DNA of 64,000 nt from Hymenobacter norwichensis DSM 15439 (GTDB lineage Bacteria > Bacteroidota > Bacteroidia > Cytophagales > Hymenobacteraceae). Made by a program: the position numbers and the translations under genes. Positions 25,976 to 34,998 of the stretch are shown one piece after another. Position 1 is the first letter of the stretch; every line of letters starts with the position of its first letter. The stretch covers positions 496,001-560,000 of the forward strand of contig NZ_ATVL01000009.1 of NCBI RefSeq assembly GCF_000420705.1, in the 5' to 3' direction. The notes under the pieces were generated by a model, which did not search any database, was not told where the DNA came from, and saw only the letters and a list, made by a program, of their open reading frames with translations.

Positions 25976-28603
25976 ATGCTCCAAGATACGCTCAAGCTCC
26001 CCGAACTCTCGCTCGTCCTGCTCATTGGTACCTCCGGGGCGGGCAAATCCACGTTTGCGCGGCGGCTGTTTCAGGCCACCGAAATTGTGTCGTCGGACCA
26101 GTGCCGGGCGCTGGTGGCCGATGATGAGAACGACCAATCGGCCACGCCAGAGGCTTTTGCCTTGCTGCATTACCTGGTGGGCTTGCGCCTTAAGCGGGGG
26201 CTGCTGACGGTGATAGATGCCACCAACGTGCAGCCCGAGGCCCGCAAAACCCTCGTGCAACTGGCCCGCGACTACCACGTATTGCCCACCGCCATCATTC
26301 TCGACGTGCCCGACCGTCTGGCCGAGGACCGCAACCGCCAGCGTGCCGAGCGGCAGCACCTGGGCCGCCACGTGGTACCGCAGCAGCGGCAGCAACTGCG
26401 CCGCAGCCTCAAAACGCTCAAACAGGAAGGCTTCCGCCACATTTTTCATCTGCGCGGCACCGAGGAAGTCGACGCGGTGCAAACCATCGTGCGCGACCCG
26501 CTCCACAGCAACCGCAAGCAGGACTCCGGCCCCTTTGATATTATCGGCGACGTGCACGGCTGCTACCAAGAGCTGGTACAGCTGCTCACGGAACTGGGCT
26601 ATTCGGTGGAGGAACAGCCGATAACGGATGTGCGCGACTTGGGCGTGCGCGTAACAGCTCCGGTGGGTCGGCGGGCGTTATTCTTGGGGGATTTGGTGGA
26701 CCGGGGCCCAGCCTCACCTCAGGTGTTGCGACTGGTAATGAGCATGGTACAAGGCGGCCAAGCGTTGTGCGTGCCCGGCAACCACGATATTAAGCTACTA
26801 CGCTACCTCAACGGCAAGCAAGTAAATGAGCAGCACGGCTTCGCCGAGACGGTACAGCAGCTGGCTTCGGAGTCAGACACGTTTAAGAGCCAGGTGCGGC
26901 AGTTTCTGGATGGGCTAGTGAGCCACTACGTGCTCGATGGGGGCAAGCTGGTGGTGGCCCACGCCGGTATGCGCGAAGAAATGCAGGGCCGCGGCTCCGG
27001 CGCTGTGCGGGCCTTCGCGCTGTTCGGCGAAACCACCGGCGAAATCGATGAGTTTGGGCTGCCGGTGCGCTACAATTGGGCTTCGGAGTACCGCGGCCGG
27101 GCCATGGTAGTGTACGGTCACACGCCCGTGCCCGCCGCCGAATGGCTCAACAACACCATCGACATTGACACTGGTTGCGTGTTCGGCGGCCACCTCACGG
27201 CCATGCGCTACCCCGAGCGGGAATTGGTGTCGGTGCCAGCCGCTGAGCTGTACTGCGAGCCGGTGCGCCCGCTCGACTATCTGCGTCAGCAGCACGAACT
27301 GGCAACTGATACCGCACAACCCGCAACTCACCTAACGGCGCAACAAGCCCACGATGACCTGCTTGATATCCGCGACGTGACGGGCAAGCAGATCATCAAA
27401 ACGCGCCTGCTACCGTCCGTGACGATTCGGGAGGAAAACGCGGTGGCGGCGCTGGAGGTGATGAGCCGGTTTGCCCTCAACCCGAAGTGGCTGCTGTATC
27501 TGCCGCCCACCATGAGCCCCTCCGAAACCTCGGCGCTGCCCGATATGCTGGAGCACCCCGCCGAGGCCTTCGACTACTTCCGCCGCCAGGGGCTGGAGCG
27601 AGTGGTGTGCGAGGAAAAGCACATGGGCAGCCGCGTGGTGGTGGTGCTGGCCAAGAACGAGGACGCTGCGCGCCGCCGCTTCGGGGTGGTAGGCGAGGGG
27701 CCGGGCAAGGTATATACCCGCACCGGCCGCAACTTCTTCACCGACGCCGCGCTGGAAGCAGCCTTCCTGACGCGCCTGCAAGACGCCCTCACCACCGCTA
27801 GCTTCTGGGAGCGGTTCAGCACCGATTGGGTTTGCCTGGATGCCGAGTTGCTGCCGTGGTCGGCTAAGGCGCAGGAACTGATTAAGAACCAGTACGCGGC
27901 CGTAGCGGCCGCCGCCACCGCCGCCCTGCCCGAAGCCGCCGCCGTACTTACCCAAGCCACCGCCCGCGGCCTCGATGGGGGGGTGGAGGCACTGCTGGCC
28001 CGCACTACCGCCCGTCAAACCGCCGCCCAGCACTATGCCGAAGCCTACCGGCGCTACTGCTGGCCGGTGGACAGCCTCGCCGATTTGCGCTTGGCCCCAT
28101 TCCACTTGCTAGCCACCGAGGGCCGCACTTACTTCGACAAAGACCACGCCTGGCACATGGAAACCCTACGCGCTATTTGTCTAGCCGATGAAGGCCTGCT
28201 CCGCGCCACGCCCTACCGCGTGGTGCACCTCCAAGATATTGCCGATGTGGAAGCCGCCACCCAGTGGTGGCTGGACCTCACGGCGGCTGGCGGCGAAGGC
28301 ATGGTAGTCAAGCCCTACGACTTCATCCCGAGCGGCCAGAAAACGCTAGTGCAACCCGCCCTTAAGTGCCGGGGCCGCGAGTACCTGCGCATCATCTACG
28401 GCCCCGACTACCTGCTGCCCGGCAACCTAGAGCGCCTGCGTGAGCGAAGTGTAAAGTCCAAGCGTAACCTGGCCCTACGCGAGTTCACCCTCGGCGTGGA
28501 AGGCTTGGAACGGTTCGTGGCCGGCGCCCCGCTGCGGGAAGTACACCAGTGCGTGTTTGGCGTGCTAGCTCTGGAAAGCGAGGCCGTAGACCCGCGGCTA
28601 TAA
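25976..28603 (+). CDS. pnkp: Polynucleotide kinase-phosphatase-ligase Pnkp of RNA repair
   Basis: The 875-residue product has the three Pnkp modules. The kinase has P-loop GTSGAGKST (18-26). The phosphatase is a binuclear metallophosphoesterase with GDVHGC (D192, H194), GDLVDRG (D239) and GNHD (N269-D271). The C-terminal adenylyltransferase has EEKHMGSR with the nucleotidyl lysine K548. Length fits the known bacterial protein (about 850-870). It heals cut RNA ends (5'-OH to 5'-P; 2',3'-cyclic phosphate removal) and is AMP-activated; sealing in known systems needs Hen1, encoded 7.6 kb upstream. ATG 25976 is chosen over an upstream TTG (25955). SUKH-type genes lie on both sides. Confidence 0.95.
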   Translation: MLQDTLKLPELSLVLLIGTSGAGKSTFARRLFQATEIVSSDQCRALVADDENDQSATPEAFALLHYLVGLRLKRGLLTVIDATNVQPEARKTLVQLARDYHVLPTAIILDVPDRLAEDRNRQRAERQHLGRHVVPQQRQQLRRSLKTLKQEGFRHIFHLRGTEEVDAVQTIVRDPLHSNRKQDSGPFDIIGDVHGCYQELVQLLTELGYSVEEQPITDVRDLGVRVTAPVGRRALFLGDLVDRGPASPQVLRLVMSMVQGGQALCVPGNHDIKLLRYLNGKQVNEQHGFAETVQQLASESDTFKSQVRQFLDGLVSHYVLDGGKLVVAHAGMREEMQGRGSGAVRAFALFGETTGEIDEFGLPVRYNWASEYRGRAMVVYGHTPVPAAEWLNNTIDIDTGCVFGGHLTAMRYPERELVSVPAAELYCEPVRPLDYLRQQHELATDTAQPATHLTAQQAHDDLLDIRDVTGKQIIKTRLLPSVTIREENAVAALEVMSRFALNPKWLLYLPPTMSPSETSALPDMLEHPAEAFDYFRRQGLERVVCEEKHMGSRVVVVLAKNEDAARRRFGVVGEGPGKVYTRTGRNFFTDAALEAAFLTRLQDALTTASFWERFSTDWVCLDAELLPWSAKAQELIKNQYAAVAAAATAALPEAAAVLTQATARGLDGGVEALLARTTARQTAAQHYAEAYRRYCWPVDSLADLRLAPFHLLATEGRTYFDKDHAWHMETLRAICLADEGLLRATPYRVVHLQDIADVEAATQWWLDLTAAGGEGMVVKPYDFIPSGQKTLVQPALKCRGREYLRIIYGPDYLLPGNLERLRERSVKSKRNLALREFTLGVEGLERFVAGAPLREVHQCVFGVLALESEAVDPRL

Positions 28604-28627
28604 CAGCCTTGCTGTTAGTTGTATGAT

Positions 28628-28660
28628 GTACGCTTCTGCACCAACGGCGCAGAGGCGTAC
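28628..28660. terminator. Hairpin between convergent pnkp and SUKH genes
   Basis: GTACGCTTCTGC (28628-28639) pairs with GCAGAGGCGTAC (28649-28660) with one G-T pair. There is no clear T run. It is the only structured element in the tail-to-tail gap, so a terminator role is likely but not certain. Confidence 0.45.
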
Positions 28661-28724
28661 GTATTTAGTGGTAAAGTTCCTGCAACTGTTCGGAAAACCG
28701 GCCCGACTCACATGGGTCAAGTCG

Positions 28725-29330
28725 TTAGCTAGGATTTGAGGCGCTATCAGTTGCTATTTTGTCGGCTGAGGGAGTAGGTAACTCTTGAAAATCAGAGAAG
28801 TCATCGTCGGTGTCGGACGCCGCAAACTGCTCCTCGTTTACCAGACCAGCCAGAAACTCCTGAAAATTGTTTGCTAGAAAGGTGATGTTCGGTTCCTCGT
28901 CCTCCTCCACGCTGACGTGCACCACCTGCGGCTCGCCCTGCGCCCCACACCGCCGATAATCGAGCATGACGGCATCGTGACCAGCCGAGGGGCACTGTGC
29001 CATCACAACACCGATAGAAGGGTAACCCCATTCGTCAAGCATAAACTGGCTGCCCAACTCGTCGGAATCAATGCCCCACTGGCCTCCAATACCACAGATG
29101 CCACTGATGGCAATATGGTCGTCGGCCCAAGAGGTGGCCGTTGCAGTGGGGTAGCACGTGTTGCGCGGCGTACCGCCGTTTTTGCTTTTCAGCAGCTGAA
29201 TATAAGAACCCGGAAGCTTGTAGCCCAAGTCCTTTTCAGCTTGGCTAATCATAGCCGGAGTGAGTGGGGCGGGGTTGGTATAGTAATCGGAATCGTCCCA
29301 GAAAGTTGAGGTGTCTATGGCGGGTAGCAT
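28725..29330 (-). CDS. SMI1/KNR4 (SUKH-1) family protein
   Basis: The 201-residue product has the SUKH-1 pattern: an N-terminal AEKDLGYKLPGSYIQLLKSK followed by NGG, then IGGQWGIDSDELGSQFM, EWGYPSIGVV, PSAGHDAVMLDYRRCG and ITFLANNFQEFLAGL. Members are typically intracellular immunity proteins that neutralise polymorphic toxins in contact-dependent competition; others are housekeeping. No toxin gene is next to it. It lies tail-to-tail with pnkp, with a second, frameshifted SUKH gene on the other side of pnkp. Confidence 0.9.
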   Translation of the reverse strand: MLPAIDTSTFWDDSDYYTNPAPLTPAMISQAEKDLGYKLPGSYIQLLKSKNGGTPRNTCYPTATATSWADDHIAISGICGIGGQWGIDSDELGSQFMLDEWGYPSIGVVMAQCPSAGHDAVMLDYRRCGAQGEPQVVHVSVEEDEEPNITFLANNFQEFLAGLVNEEQFAASDTDDDFSDFQELPTPSADKIATDSASNPS

Positions 29331-29412
29331 AGGTATTGATGTATGTTAATGTATTGTTGAATAGTGATATACGGGTTTGTAGTACTGGCTGAATGGGTTG
29401 GAGGGCATGACC

Positions 29413-29759
29413 TCAACCACCCGTAGTAACGAGGATAATACCATTCAATTCCACCTCCGTATAGGCCTGCATTTCAGGCTTGGACTTCATCACTTTGATG
29501 TCCTGGATTTGCTGCGGCGCTGTTTTTCCAGTTGAGCACCAGTTACCGGAACGCCGTTCAGCAGTATCAACACTTTGTAGTACTTATAGGCTGCGTTGCG
29601 CTGCTCGACTACAGCATTGACTTGGGCTGCCGAAAGCCGCACGGACGTAGCAGCGGATGAACCACTGATGCTTTTCGCCACGGCTACGTCGGTCTTTCTT
29701 AGCTCCTGCTCGAAATCAGCTACTTGCTTGCTGAAGAGTTGCCGCCCTAGTTGCCACAT
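29413..29759 (-). pseudogene. Small TonB-plug-like protein gene with a one-base frameshift
   Basis: From 29759 the frame encodes MWQLGRQLFSKQVADF and later LILLNGVPVTGAQLEK, then shifts. Adding one base to the T5 run at about 29522-29526 (plus strand) continues it as TAPQQIQDIKVMKSKPEMQ and ends ELNGIILVTTGG with a stop at 29413-29415. The joined tail resembles the end of TonB-receptor plug domains (LNGxP, then GIIxVTT). In the unshifted frame the protein ends early in KSRTSK at 29490. It starts 10 nt after the S41 peptidase stop, so they are co-transcribed. Whether the shift is biological or a base error cannot be told. Confidence 0.6.
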
Positions 29760-29769
29760 GGCTCGAAGT

Positions 29770-30807
29770 CTATTTTCGGGCGGTTTTCAGCCACTTCAGC
29801 GCCGCCGCTACTTTGGCATCTTTGCGCAGGTCCGTGAAGTCGTCGCCACCGGGAACAAGTACGTCGGGGGGGAGGTGGGTTTTGTAGATGACGTGGTTCC
29901 GGTCGGTTTCCTGCATGCCGGCAATGGTGAGGTAGGAGTTGCCGCTGATGCGGTGGCTTTCGTTGGACGTGGTGGCGCCGTAGGTAGGCTCCCCGAACGA
30001 GCGAGTAGCTGGGCGCCCCCGCAGACTGATGGCCACAATTTCGCCGGAGCTGGCGGTCATGCCGCTGAGCAGCACGGCCACGGGCTTGTTGGTGCGGCGC
30101 ACCGGGCAGCGGTTTTGCAGTGTTGTGACTTGCATCGTGTCCATGTAGAAGTTGCCCTGCCGCAGGTACCACTGCTGGTCGGGCTTGCCGTCTTTGTCTA
30201 CGAAGCCGCCCAGATGCCCGTCGCCGATGAGGGGGGCGAGGCCGGCTAGCATGGGGGCCATGGCGCCGCCGTCGTTCAGGCGCAAATCAATAATCCAGGC
30301 TTTGGCCTTATCGGGGTAGATACCACACAGAGAATCCTGCACCACCAGCGCCGCGTCGCGCATGGCCTGCAAGCTGCCCCCGGCGTTGATGCCCGGCAGC
30401 TGCACGTAGCCGATATTGCCAGGCAGCATCTTTACCAGCACGCTGGGCTTCTTCGCCAGCGCTGCTTTTACGGCGGTATTGGTGTAGGGCGTGCGGGCCG
30501 GGTTGCGCCACTTGTAGGTTTTGCCCTTGTAGGTCAGCCAGCCGTGGTCGTCCTTGAGCTGCTCGAACACAAACGGATAAATCGGCAGCAACTCCCGCAC
30601 CGATTGCGCACCCTGGGCTTTCTGCTGCACCGCTTGGCGCAGCTGCGGCCAGTTCACGGTGCCCCGTTCCAGCGAGTAGGTTTCCAGCAGCGTCAAACTC
30701 TTGTCGAGAAAGGTTTGCACGGAATCAGGGAGTGGGGCCGGCGCGGTTTGGCACCGGGCCGCACGGGTAGCAACGAGCAGCAGCACAAGTAATCCGAGTT
30801 TCTTCAT
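29770..30807 (-). CDS. S41 family peptidase
   Basis: The 345-residue product has a signal peptide (MKKLGLLVLLLVATRAARCQ). IDLRLNDGGAMAPML and the catalytic segment SGMTASSGEIVAISL (predicted nucleophile S253) match C-terminal-processing and tricorn-like proteases. RSFGEPTYGATTSN and the IYKTHLPPDVLVPGGDDF end region also fit. There is no clear PDZ domain. It acts outside the cytoplasm. A short plug-like gene follows 10 nt downstream. Confidence 0.85.
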   Translation of the reverse strand: MKKLGLLVLLLVATRAARCQTAPAPLPDSVQTFLDKSLTLLETYSLERGTVNWPQLRQAVQQKAQGAQSVRELLPIYPFVFEQLKDDHGWLTYKGKTYKWRNPARTPYTNTAVKAALAKKPSVLVKMLPGNIGYVQLPGINAGGSLQAMRDAALVVQDSLCGIYPDKAKAWIIDLRLNDGGAMAPMLAGLAPLIGDGHLGGFVDKDGKPDQQWYLRQGNFYMDTMQVTTLQNRCPVRRTNKPVAVLLSGMTASSGEIVAISLRGRPATRSFGEPTYGATTSNESHRISGNSYLTIAGMQETDRNHVIYKTHLPPDVLVPGGDDFTDLRKDAKVAAALKWLKTARK

Positions 30808-30855
30808 GTAGCGAAGATGCGGATTGCGGGTGGAGGGTTGGTTGGGGTGGTAGGC

Positions 30856-31521
30856 TTAATTGCTTGGCTTGTGTCGATTGCGCAAAAGCTCAAGATACCG
30901 TTCAAGCCATTCCTGCTTACCACTATATATTTTCAGCAAGGCTTGCGCTATTGCTTCCAGCTCGGTGTAAAGTGGTTCGAAGTCGTAATTATCACCGGCT
31001 AACCGTTCGAAAGGCCGAAGGGGACTCATATCCATTAGAGCATTTAAGGCAACGTACTGGATATGAGGATTGATATCCAGTAATAGACTCCTCAATGTGT
31101 ACATTACCAGCGTTGGATGCTGGTGAATGTGGGCGTTTCTACCCAATGCCCATGTGCACATTTCTTTGCTACGGTCATCGGTAGAAGAAGTAATGCACTC
31201 AATAAGCTCATTTATTGAGTTTTCGCCCGTTACGCTTAAGGCCCAGATAGCTCTGTCAACTACAGGCCCATTGTTTGTGGTGAGCAGCTGAAGCAGTTTT
31301 GGGGTAAGCAGTTTTGCATCTCGTTGTACTTGAATAGGATACTTCTTGATTAACATATCAAGACTAAAGAATACTACTCCATTATCTGGGCTAGCGAGAT
31401 TTGCTACTGTTATGTCATATAGCTCGGGCATTGCTTTCAGCACAGAAAGCTCCCTCAGAGTAGCTAGCTGTTCTTCAGTATCATTCGAACATAAGTGCTC
31501 TAGCGCTTCTTTGGCCGTCAT
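30856..31521 (-). CDS. HEAT-repeat-like protein
   Basis: The 221-residue product is almost wholly helical, with repeated pairs of helices such as ALEHLCSNDTEEQLATLREL, LLTPKLLQLLTTNNGPVVDR, INELIECITSSTDDRSKEM and YVALNALMDMSP. This suggests HEAT-type alpha-solenoid repeats, usually a protein-protein scaffold. No signal peptide or catalytic motif is seen. It ends 48 bp before the S41 gene's start and lies 18 bp after the M28 peptidase gene, all on the minus strand, so it may be co-transcribed. Function is unknown. Confidence 0.65.
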   Translation of the reverse strand: MTAKEALEHLCSNDTEEQLATLRELSVLKAMPELYDITVANLASPDNGVVFFSLDMLIKKYPIQVQRDAKLLTPKLLQLLTTNNGPVVDRAIWALSVTGENSINELIECITSSTDDRSKEMCTWALGRNAHIHQHPTLVMYTLRSLLLDINPHIQYVALNALMDMSPLRPFERLAGDNYDFEPLYTELEAIAQALLKIYSGKQEWLERYLELLRNRHKPSN

Positions 31522-31539
31522 ATGATCTTCTTGTAGCGC

Positions 31540-33255
31540 CTACTTTCCGCCCATACTCTTGTCCCGTGCGCCCTTGAACTCCGAGCCGGCGCGCCACTTC
31601 GGGAACGTGGTTTCGCTGGCTAGGCGCTGGCCTACGCGGAAATAGAGTTGGGCATCTTGGGCAATGCCGGTCAGGTCCCAGCTAGGGTCGAACTGGTCGG
31701 CAGGCTTGTGGTACATATTGGTGGTGTAGTTCTGGCGCTGCTGGGCAATGGTGGCCTTGCCGCCGGTACGGCTCTCGAAGCCGCCGCTGGCGTAGAGTGA
31801 GGGCACGCCCACGTGGGCAAAGCTGAAGTGGTCGGAGCGGTAGAACATGCCGGTTTCGGGCGTTTGGTCGGGCAGCAGGTAGCGTTCCTGCTCCTTAGCG
31901 GCGGCGCGGGCGTAGTCCTCCAGCTCCGACTGCCCATAACCGATAACGGTGAGGTCCTTCATCGGGCCGTAGGGCCAGAGCATGTCCATGTTCAAGTCAG
32001 CCACGGTTTTGTTGAGCGGGAAGGGTGGATGCTGGGCGTAGTAAGCCGAGCCGAGCAAACCCTGTTCTTCGCCGGTTACGGCCAGAAACACAATGCTGCG
32101 CTGGGGCTTCTCCTTGGTTTTCTGGAAGGCTTCGGCGATGCTGAGCAGGGCGGCTAGGCCGGTGCCATCGTCCACGGCGCCGTTGTAGATGGAGTCGCCG
32201 GCAATGGCTTTGCCCACCCCGAAATGGTCCCAGTGGGCTGAGTAGATGATGTACTCGTTGGGGCGAGTGGTGCCGGGCAGCACGGCCAGCACGTTGCGCG
32301 AGGTCTGGCTGCGGGTCTTGTTGCGGATGCTACCCGTGAGCGTGAGCCCAGCCAGTGGCCGGGGCCGGAAGCCGCGGGTGTTGGCAGCGGTGTACAGTTG
32401 CTCGTAGCTAGAGCCAGCAATAGTGAACAGTCGTTTAGCCGCTTCCAACGTCAGCCAGCCTTCCAGGGCGCACTTGTCGGCGCCTTTGTTGCTGGTTTGG
32501 GCGCGCAGTTTCGGGCTGATGGCCCCGCTCAATACCACGCTCCAGGGGTAAGCGGCGGGCTTGGTGTCGTGTACGATGAGCAGGCCGGCGGCGCCGTGGC
32601 GGGCGGCTTCTTCGTATTTGTAGGTCCAGCGGCCGTAATAGGTCATGGCTTTGCCCTTGAACAGGGTGGTGTCGGTGCCCGCGTTGCCGGGGTCATTGAC
32701 GAGCACTACCACGGTTTTGCCTTTCACGTCGAGGCCGGCGTAATCGTCCCAGCCATACTCCGGGGCCACCACGCCGTAGCCAGCAAATACCAGCGGCGAG
32801 TTCGTGACGTTTACTAGCGGCTGCTCGCGCTGGGTGAAGGCTACGAAATCGGTTTTGTATTGCAGGTCCAGGCTCTGACCGTTGCCCTTTATTTGCAGGG
32901 TAGTGTTCGGGGTGCCAGTAATTTCCACCAGCGGCACCGGCTGGAAGTACGTGGTAGCCGATCCCGCGCCGGTGCCATCGGGCAACACGGCTTTCAGGCC
33001 GAGCCGCTTGAACTCGTCGGCCAGGTATTGCGTGCTGCGCTGCTCACCCGTAGTGAACGGCTTGCGACCCAACATTTCATCGGAGGAAACTGCTTGCAAA
33101 TACTTGCTGATGTTGGCGGCGCTAATGGGCTCAGCAGCAGCGGCCGTACTTGGCTGCGCGCTGCCAGGACGAGTGCCTGGTACTGATTGGCTGAGGGCAG
33201 CGCTACTGGTAAAACCGCTCAAGAGTAAGGCAGCCAGGATATTATGGTAGTTCAT
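31540..33255 (-). CDS. M28 family zinc aminopeptidase with PA domain
   Basis: The 571-residue product has a signal peptide (ending near AALSQS) and a PA domain in the middle (about 130-260; VFAGYGVVAPEYGWDDYAG, GKTVVVLVNDPG). The peptidase has two-zinc ligands SAHWDHFG (His), NGAVDDGTG (Asp), TGEEQGLLGS (Glu), NMDM (Asp) and YRSDHFSF (His). It removes N-terminal residues from peptides in the periplasm or outside the cell. It overlaps none of its neighbours; the HEAT-like gene follows 18 bp downstream. Confidence 0.9.
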   Translation of the reverse strand: MNYHNILAALLLSGFTSSAALSQSVPGTRPGSAQPSTAAAAEPISAANISKYLQAVSSDEMLGRKPFTTGEQRSTQYLADEFKRLGLKAVLPDGTGAGSATTYFQPVPLVEITGTPNTTLQIKGNGQSLDLQYKTDFVAFTQREQPLVNVTNSPLVFAGYGVVAPEYGWDDYAGLDVKGKTVVVLVNDPGNAGTDTTLFKGKAMTYYGRWTYKYEEAARHGAAGLLIVHDTKPAAYPWSVVLSGAISPKLRAQTSNKGADKCALEGWLTLEAAKRLFTIAGSSYEQLYTAANTRGFRPRPLAGLTLTGSIRNKTRSQTSRNVLAVLPGTTRPNEYIIYSAHWDHFGVGKAIAGDSIYNGAVDDGTGLAALLSIAEAFQKTKEKPQRSIVFLAVTGEEQGLLGSAYYAQHPPFPLNKTVADLNMDMLWPYGPMKDLTVIGYGQSELEDYARAAAKEQERYLLPDQTPETGMFYRSDHFSFAHVGVPSLYASGGFESRTGGKATIAQQRQNYTTNMYHKPADQFDPSWDLTGIAQDAQLYFRVGQRLASETTFPKWRAGSEFKGARDKSMGGK

Positions 33256-33300
33256 GACGGGGCGAAGTGGTAGCGAAAAGAAAGGGCGCCGGATATACGG

Positions 33301-34020
33301 TTACTTCAGTTTTTGCTTGAGGGCCTCAGCGGTGGCCTTTTGCAGCAGCGGCTCCATTACTTGGTAGCCGGCTAGGGTGGGGTGCACCCCGTCGGCGGCG
33401 TAGGCAACGGGTAGGCCCTGCCGTTCGTCGGCCATAGCCTTGTGGTAGTCGAGATACACCAAGCGCTGCTGGCGGGCGTAGGCTTTGATTTGCTCGTTTA
33501 GAGCCACAATTTTAGGCGCCGGATTCAGGCCCTTGCGCCACCAGAAGTCGGCGGCAGGCAGCACTGAGCACAGCACCACCCGCACCCCGTTGGTTCGGGC
33601 CAACTCGGCCATGGATATGATGTTGTTGAGGGTGGCGTGCTGGTTGTAGGGGCCGGTGTTTTCGGCAATGTCGTTGGCACCGGCCAGAATAACCACCACC
33701 GCGGGCCGCAGCTCTAGCACATCTTGGCGAAAGCGCACCAGCATTTGCGGCGAAGTCTGCCCGCTGATGCCCCGCCCGATGTATTCGTAGGACTTGTCGG
33801 CAAAAAACGCGGAGTCGGTTTTGGGCCAGGCATCGGTGATGGAATTGCCGAGCAGTACCACGCGGGACTTGCCAGCCACTGGGGCTGCTAGCTGCTGGTT
33901 GGCACTGGCATAACGGGCAAGCTTAGCCCAGTCGGTTTCAGGCTTGGGAGCGGCTTGCTGAGCCAGCAGGGGCGTAGTTAAGAGGGCGGCCGCCAGCAAG
34001 GAAAAGAGCAGGTGTTTCAT
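33301..34020 (-). CDS. SGNH/GDSL-family hydrolase
   Basis: The 239-residue product has a signal peptide (LLTTPLLAQQ, cleaved near residue 21). SGNH motifs are present: GNSITD (S60), ISGQ (G87), GANDI (N116) and DGVHP (Asp and His). It is a secreted esterase or acetylhydrolase, possibly acting on polysaccharide acetyl groups. It is 45 bp upstream of the M28 gene on the same strand. Confidence 0.9.
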   Translation of the reverse strand: MKHLLFSLLAAALLTTPLLAQQAAPKPETDWAKLARYASANQQLAAPVAGKSRVVLLGNSITDAWPKTDSAFFADKSYEYIGRGISGQTSPQMLVRFRQDVLELRPAVVVILAGANDIAENTGPYNQHATLNNIISMAELARTNGVRVVLCSVLPAADFWWRKGLNPAPKIVALNEQIKAYARQQRLVYLDYHKAMADERQGLPVAYAADGVHPTLAGYQVMEPLLQKATAEALKQKLK

Positions 34021-34272
34021 AGCAAGGTGAGGTTGGCGAGAAGGAGGCCGGGAGCGTTGAAGGTAGAAATACGGCGCAAAACAACCGCATAATTCGGTAT
34101 GCTGCGCACTAGCACTGGCAATAGGATAGTGGCCAAAACCTTATAGAGCACCACGCAGGAGCTACTACCAATCAAATGTACTTTCCCAGGCAGCGGCGCG
34201 GCTACTTCTAGCTCAACAAGAACGGCGCTGATACGGAATAGAGTGCAACCGTAGGCGGAAGATGAGTGCGTG

Positions 34273-34917
34273 TCACTGGCTTGATAAGCTGTCTACCCAC
34301 GCAATAAACTCGGCCGGTAAACCGGGTGGATTTGCCTGCGTAGTCCACTGAACGTTCTGGGTGCTGTATTCAAGCTCATGAACAATGATTGGAATGGCTC
34401 GGCCAAATACGGTTTGGATGGTGCCATCTGCGTGAAGGCGACGCGCTAGGTCAATCACTACGGCCATGAAGGCTTCCTGAATGCTTTCTGCTTGCGCCAG
34501 CAAGTGGTCTAGCGCAGGTTCGTCTTCCTCCGCGTCTTCGTACTGGTCGTCGGTGTAATAACCCGGCAGAGTTGTTGCCCACTGCGTGAACTCGCCGTCT
34601 TCCCCACCACTACTAAGCAGTTCGTTCTGCAACCAGAAAGCAAAATTCCACTTGGCTTCCGCTGCATCGGCCGACAACGGATACGATACGGCTTGTTCAG
34701 TTTCTGCCTTTGAAAAGCTGCTGTGCCATTGCGCAGCGGTGTTATAACCGACAGTCAACAGAGGCTTGCGTGGGTCGTCGTCTAGGTTGTCTTTCCAGAA
34801 GGACAGGGCATAAACCGCCGCCACCTCGGTGGGTGCAAGGGCGGCCAGCGCAGTGGCAAGTTGCTGGTAGTCACGCTGAGCCCAAGTGGGAAGCGCCGAC
34901 GGGTGGGTGGTTGACAT
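34273..34917 (-). CDS. Cytoplasmic protein resembling DUF4303
   Basis: From ATG 34917 (MSTTHPSALPTWAQRDYQQL) the product is 214 residues. It has VAAVYALSFWKDNLDDDPRK, a pattern like DUF4303 proteins, which are often found as immunity proteins in toxin loci (assignment from memory, tentative). The body is acidic with no signal peptide. The ATG is preferred over upstream codons because TTTG-N18-CACTTTTG (34921-34950, minus strand) ends 3 nt before it. It is divergent from the first RlaP-type gene. Confidence 0.55.
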   Translation of the reverse strand: MSTTHPSALPTWAQRDYQQLATALAALAPTEVAAVYALSFWKDNLDDDPRKPLLTVGYNTAAQWHSSFSKAETEQAVSYPLSADAAEAKWNFAFWLQNELLSSGGEDGEFTQWATTLPGYYTDDQYEDAEEDEPALDHLLAQAESIQEAFMAVVIDLARRLHADGTIQTVFGRAIPIIVHELEYSTQNVQWTTQANPPGLPAEFIAWVDSLSSQ

Positions 34918-34920
34918 CCG

Positions 34921-34950
34921 CAAAAGTGTTGTTGAGCAGGAATATGCAAA
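34921..34950 (-). promoter_or_regulatory. Putative promoter TTTG-N18-CACTTTTG
   Basis: On the minus strand a TTTG (34947-34950) lies 18 nt before CACTTTTG (34921-34928), a near match to TAnnTTTG. It ends 3 nt before the ATG at 34917, so the transcript would have almost no leader. Confidence 0.35.
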
Positions 34951-34998
34951 TTTGCCTGAGCATTCCGTTCCCCGCATCCTATCTGCTGTATTGTTGAC

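Noticed and set aside
27410..28105. Long antisense frame within pnkp
   Set aside because: It is the complement of the ligase domain; low complexity and Gly/His bias show it is a shadow.
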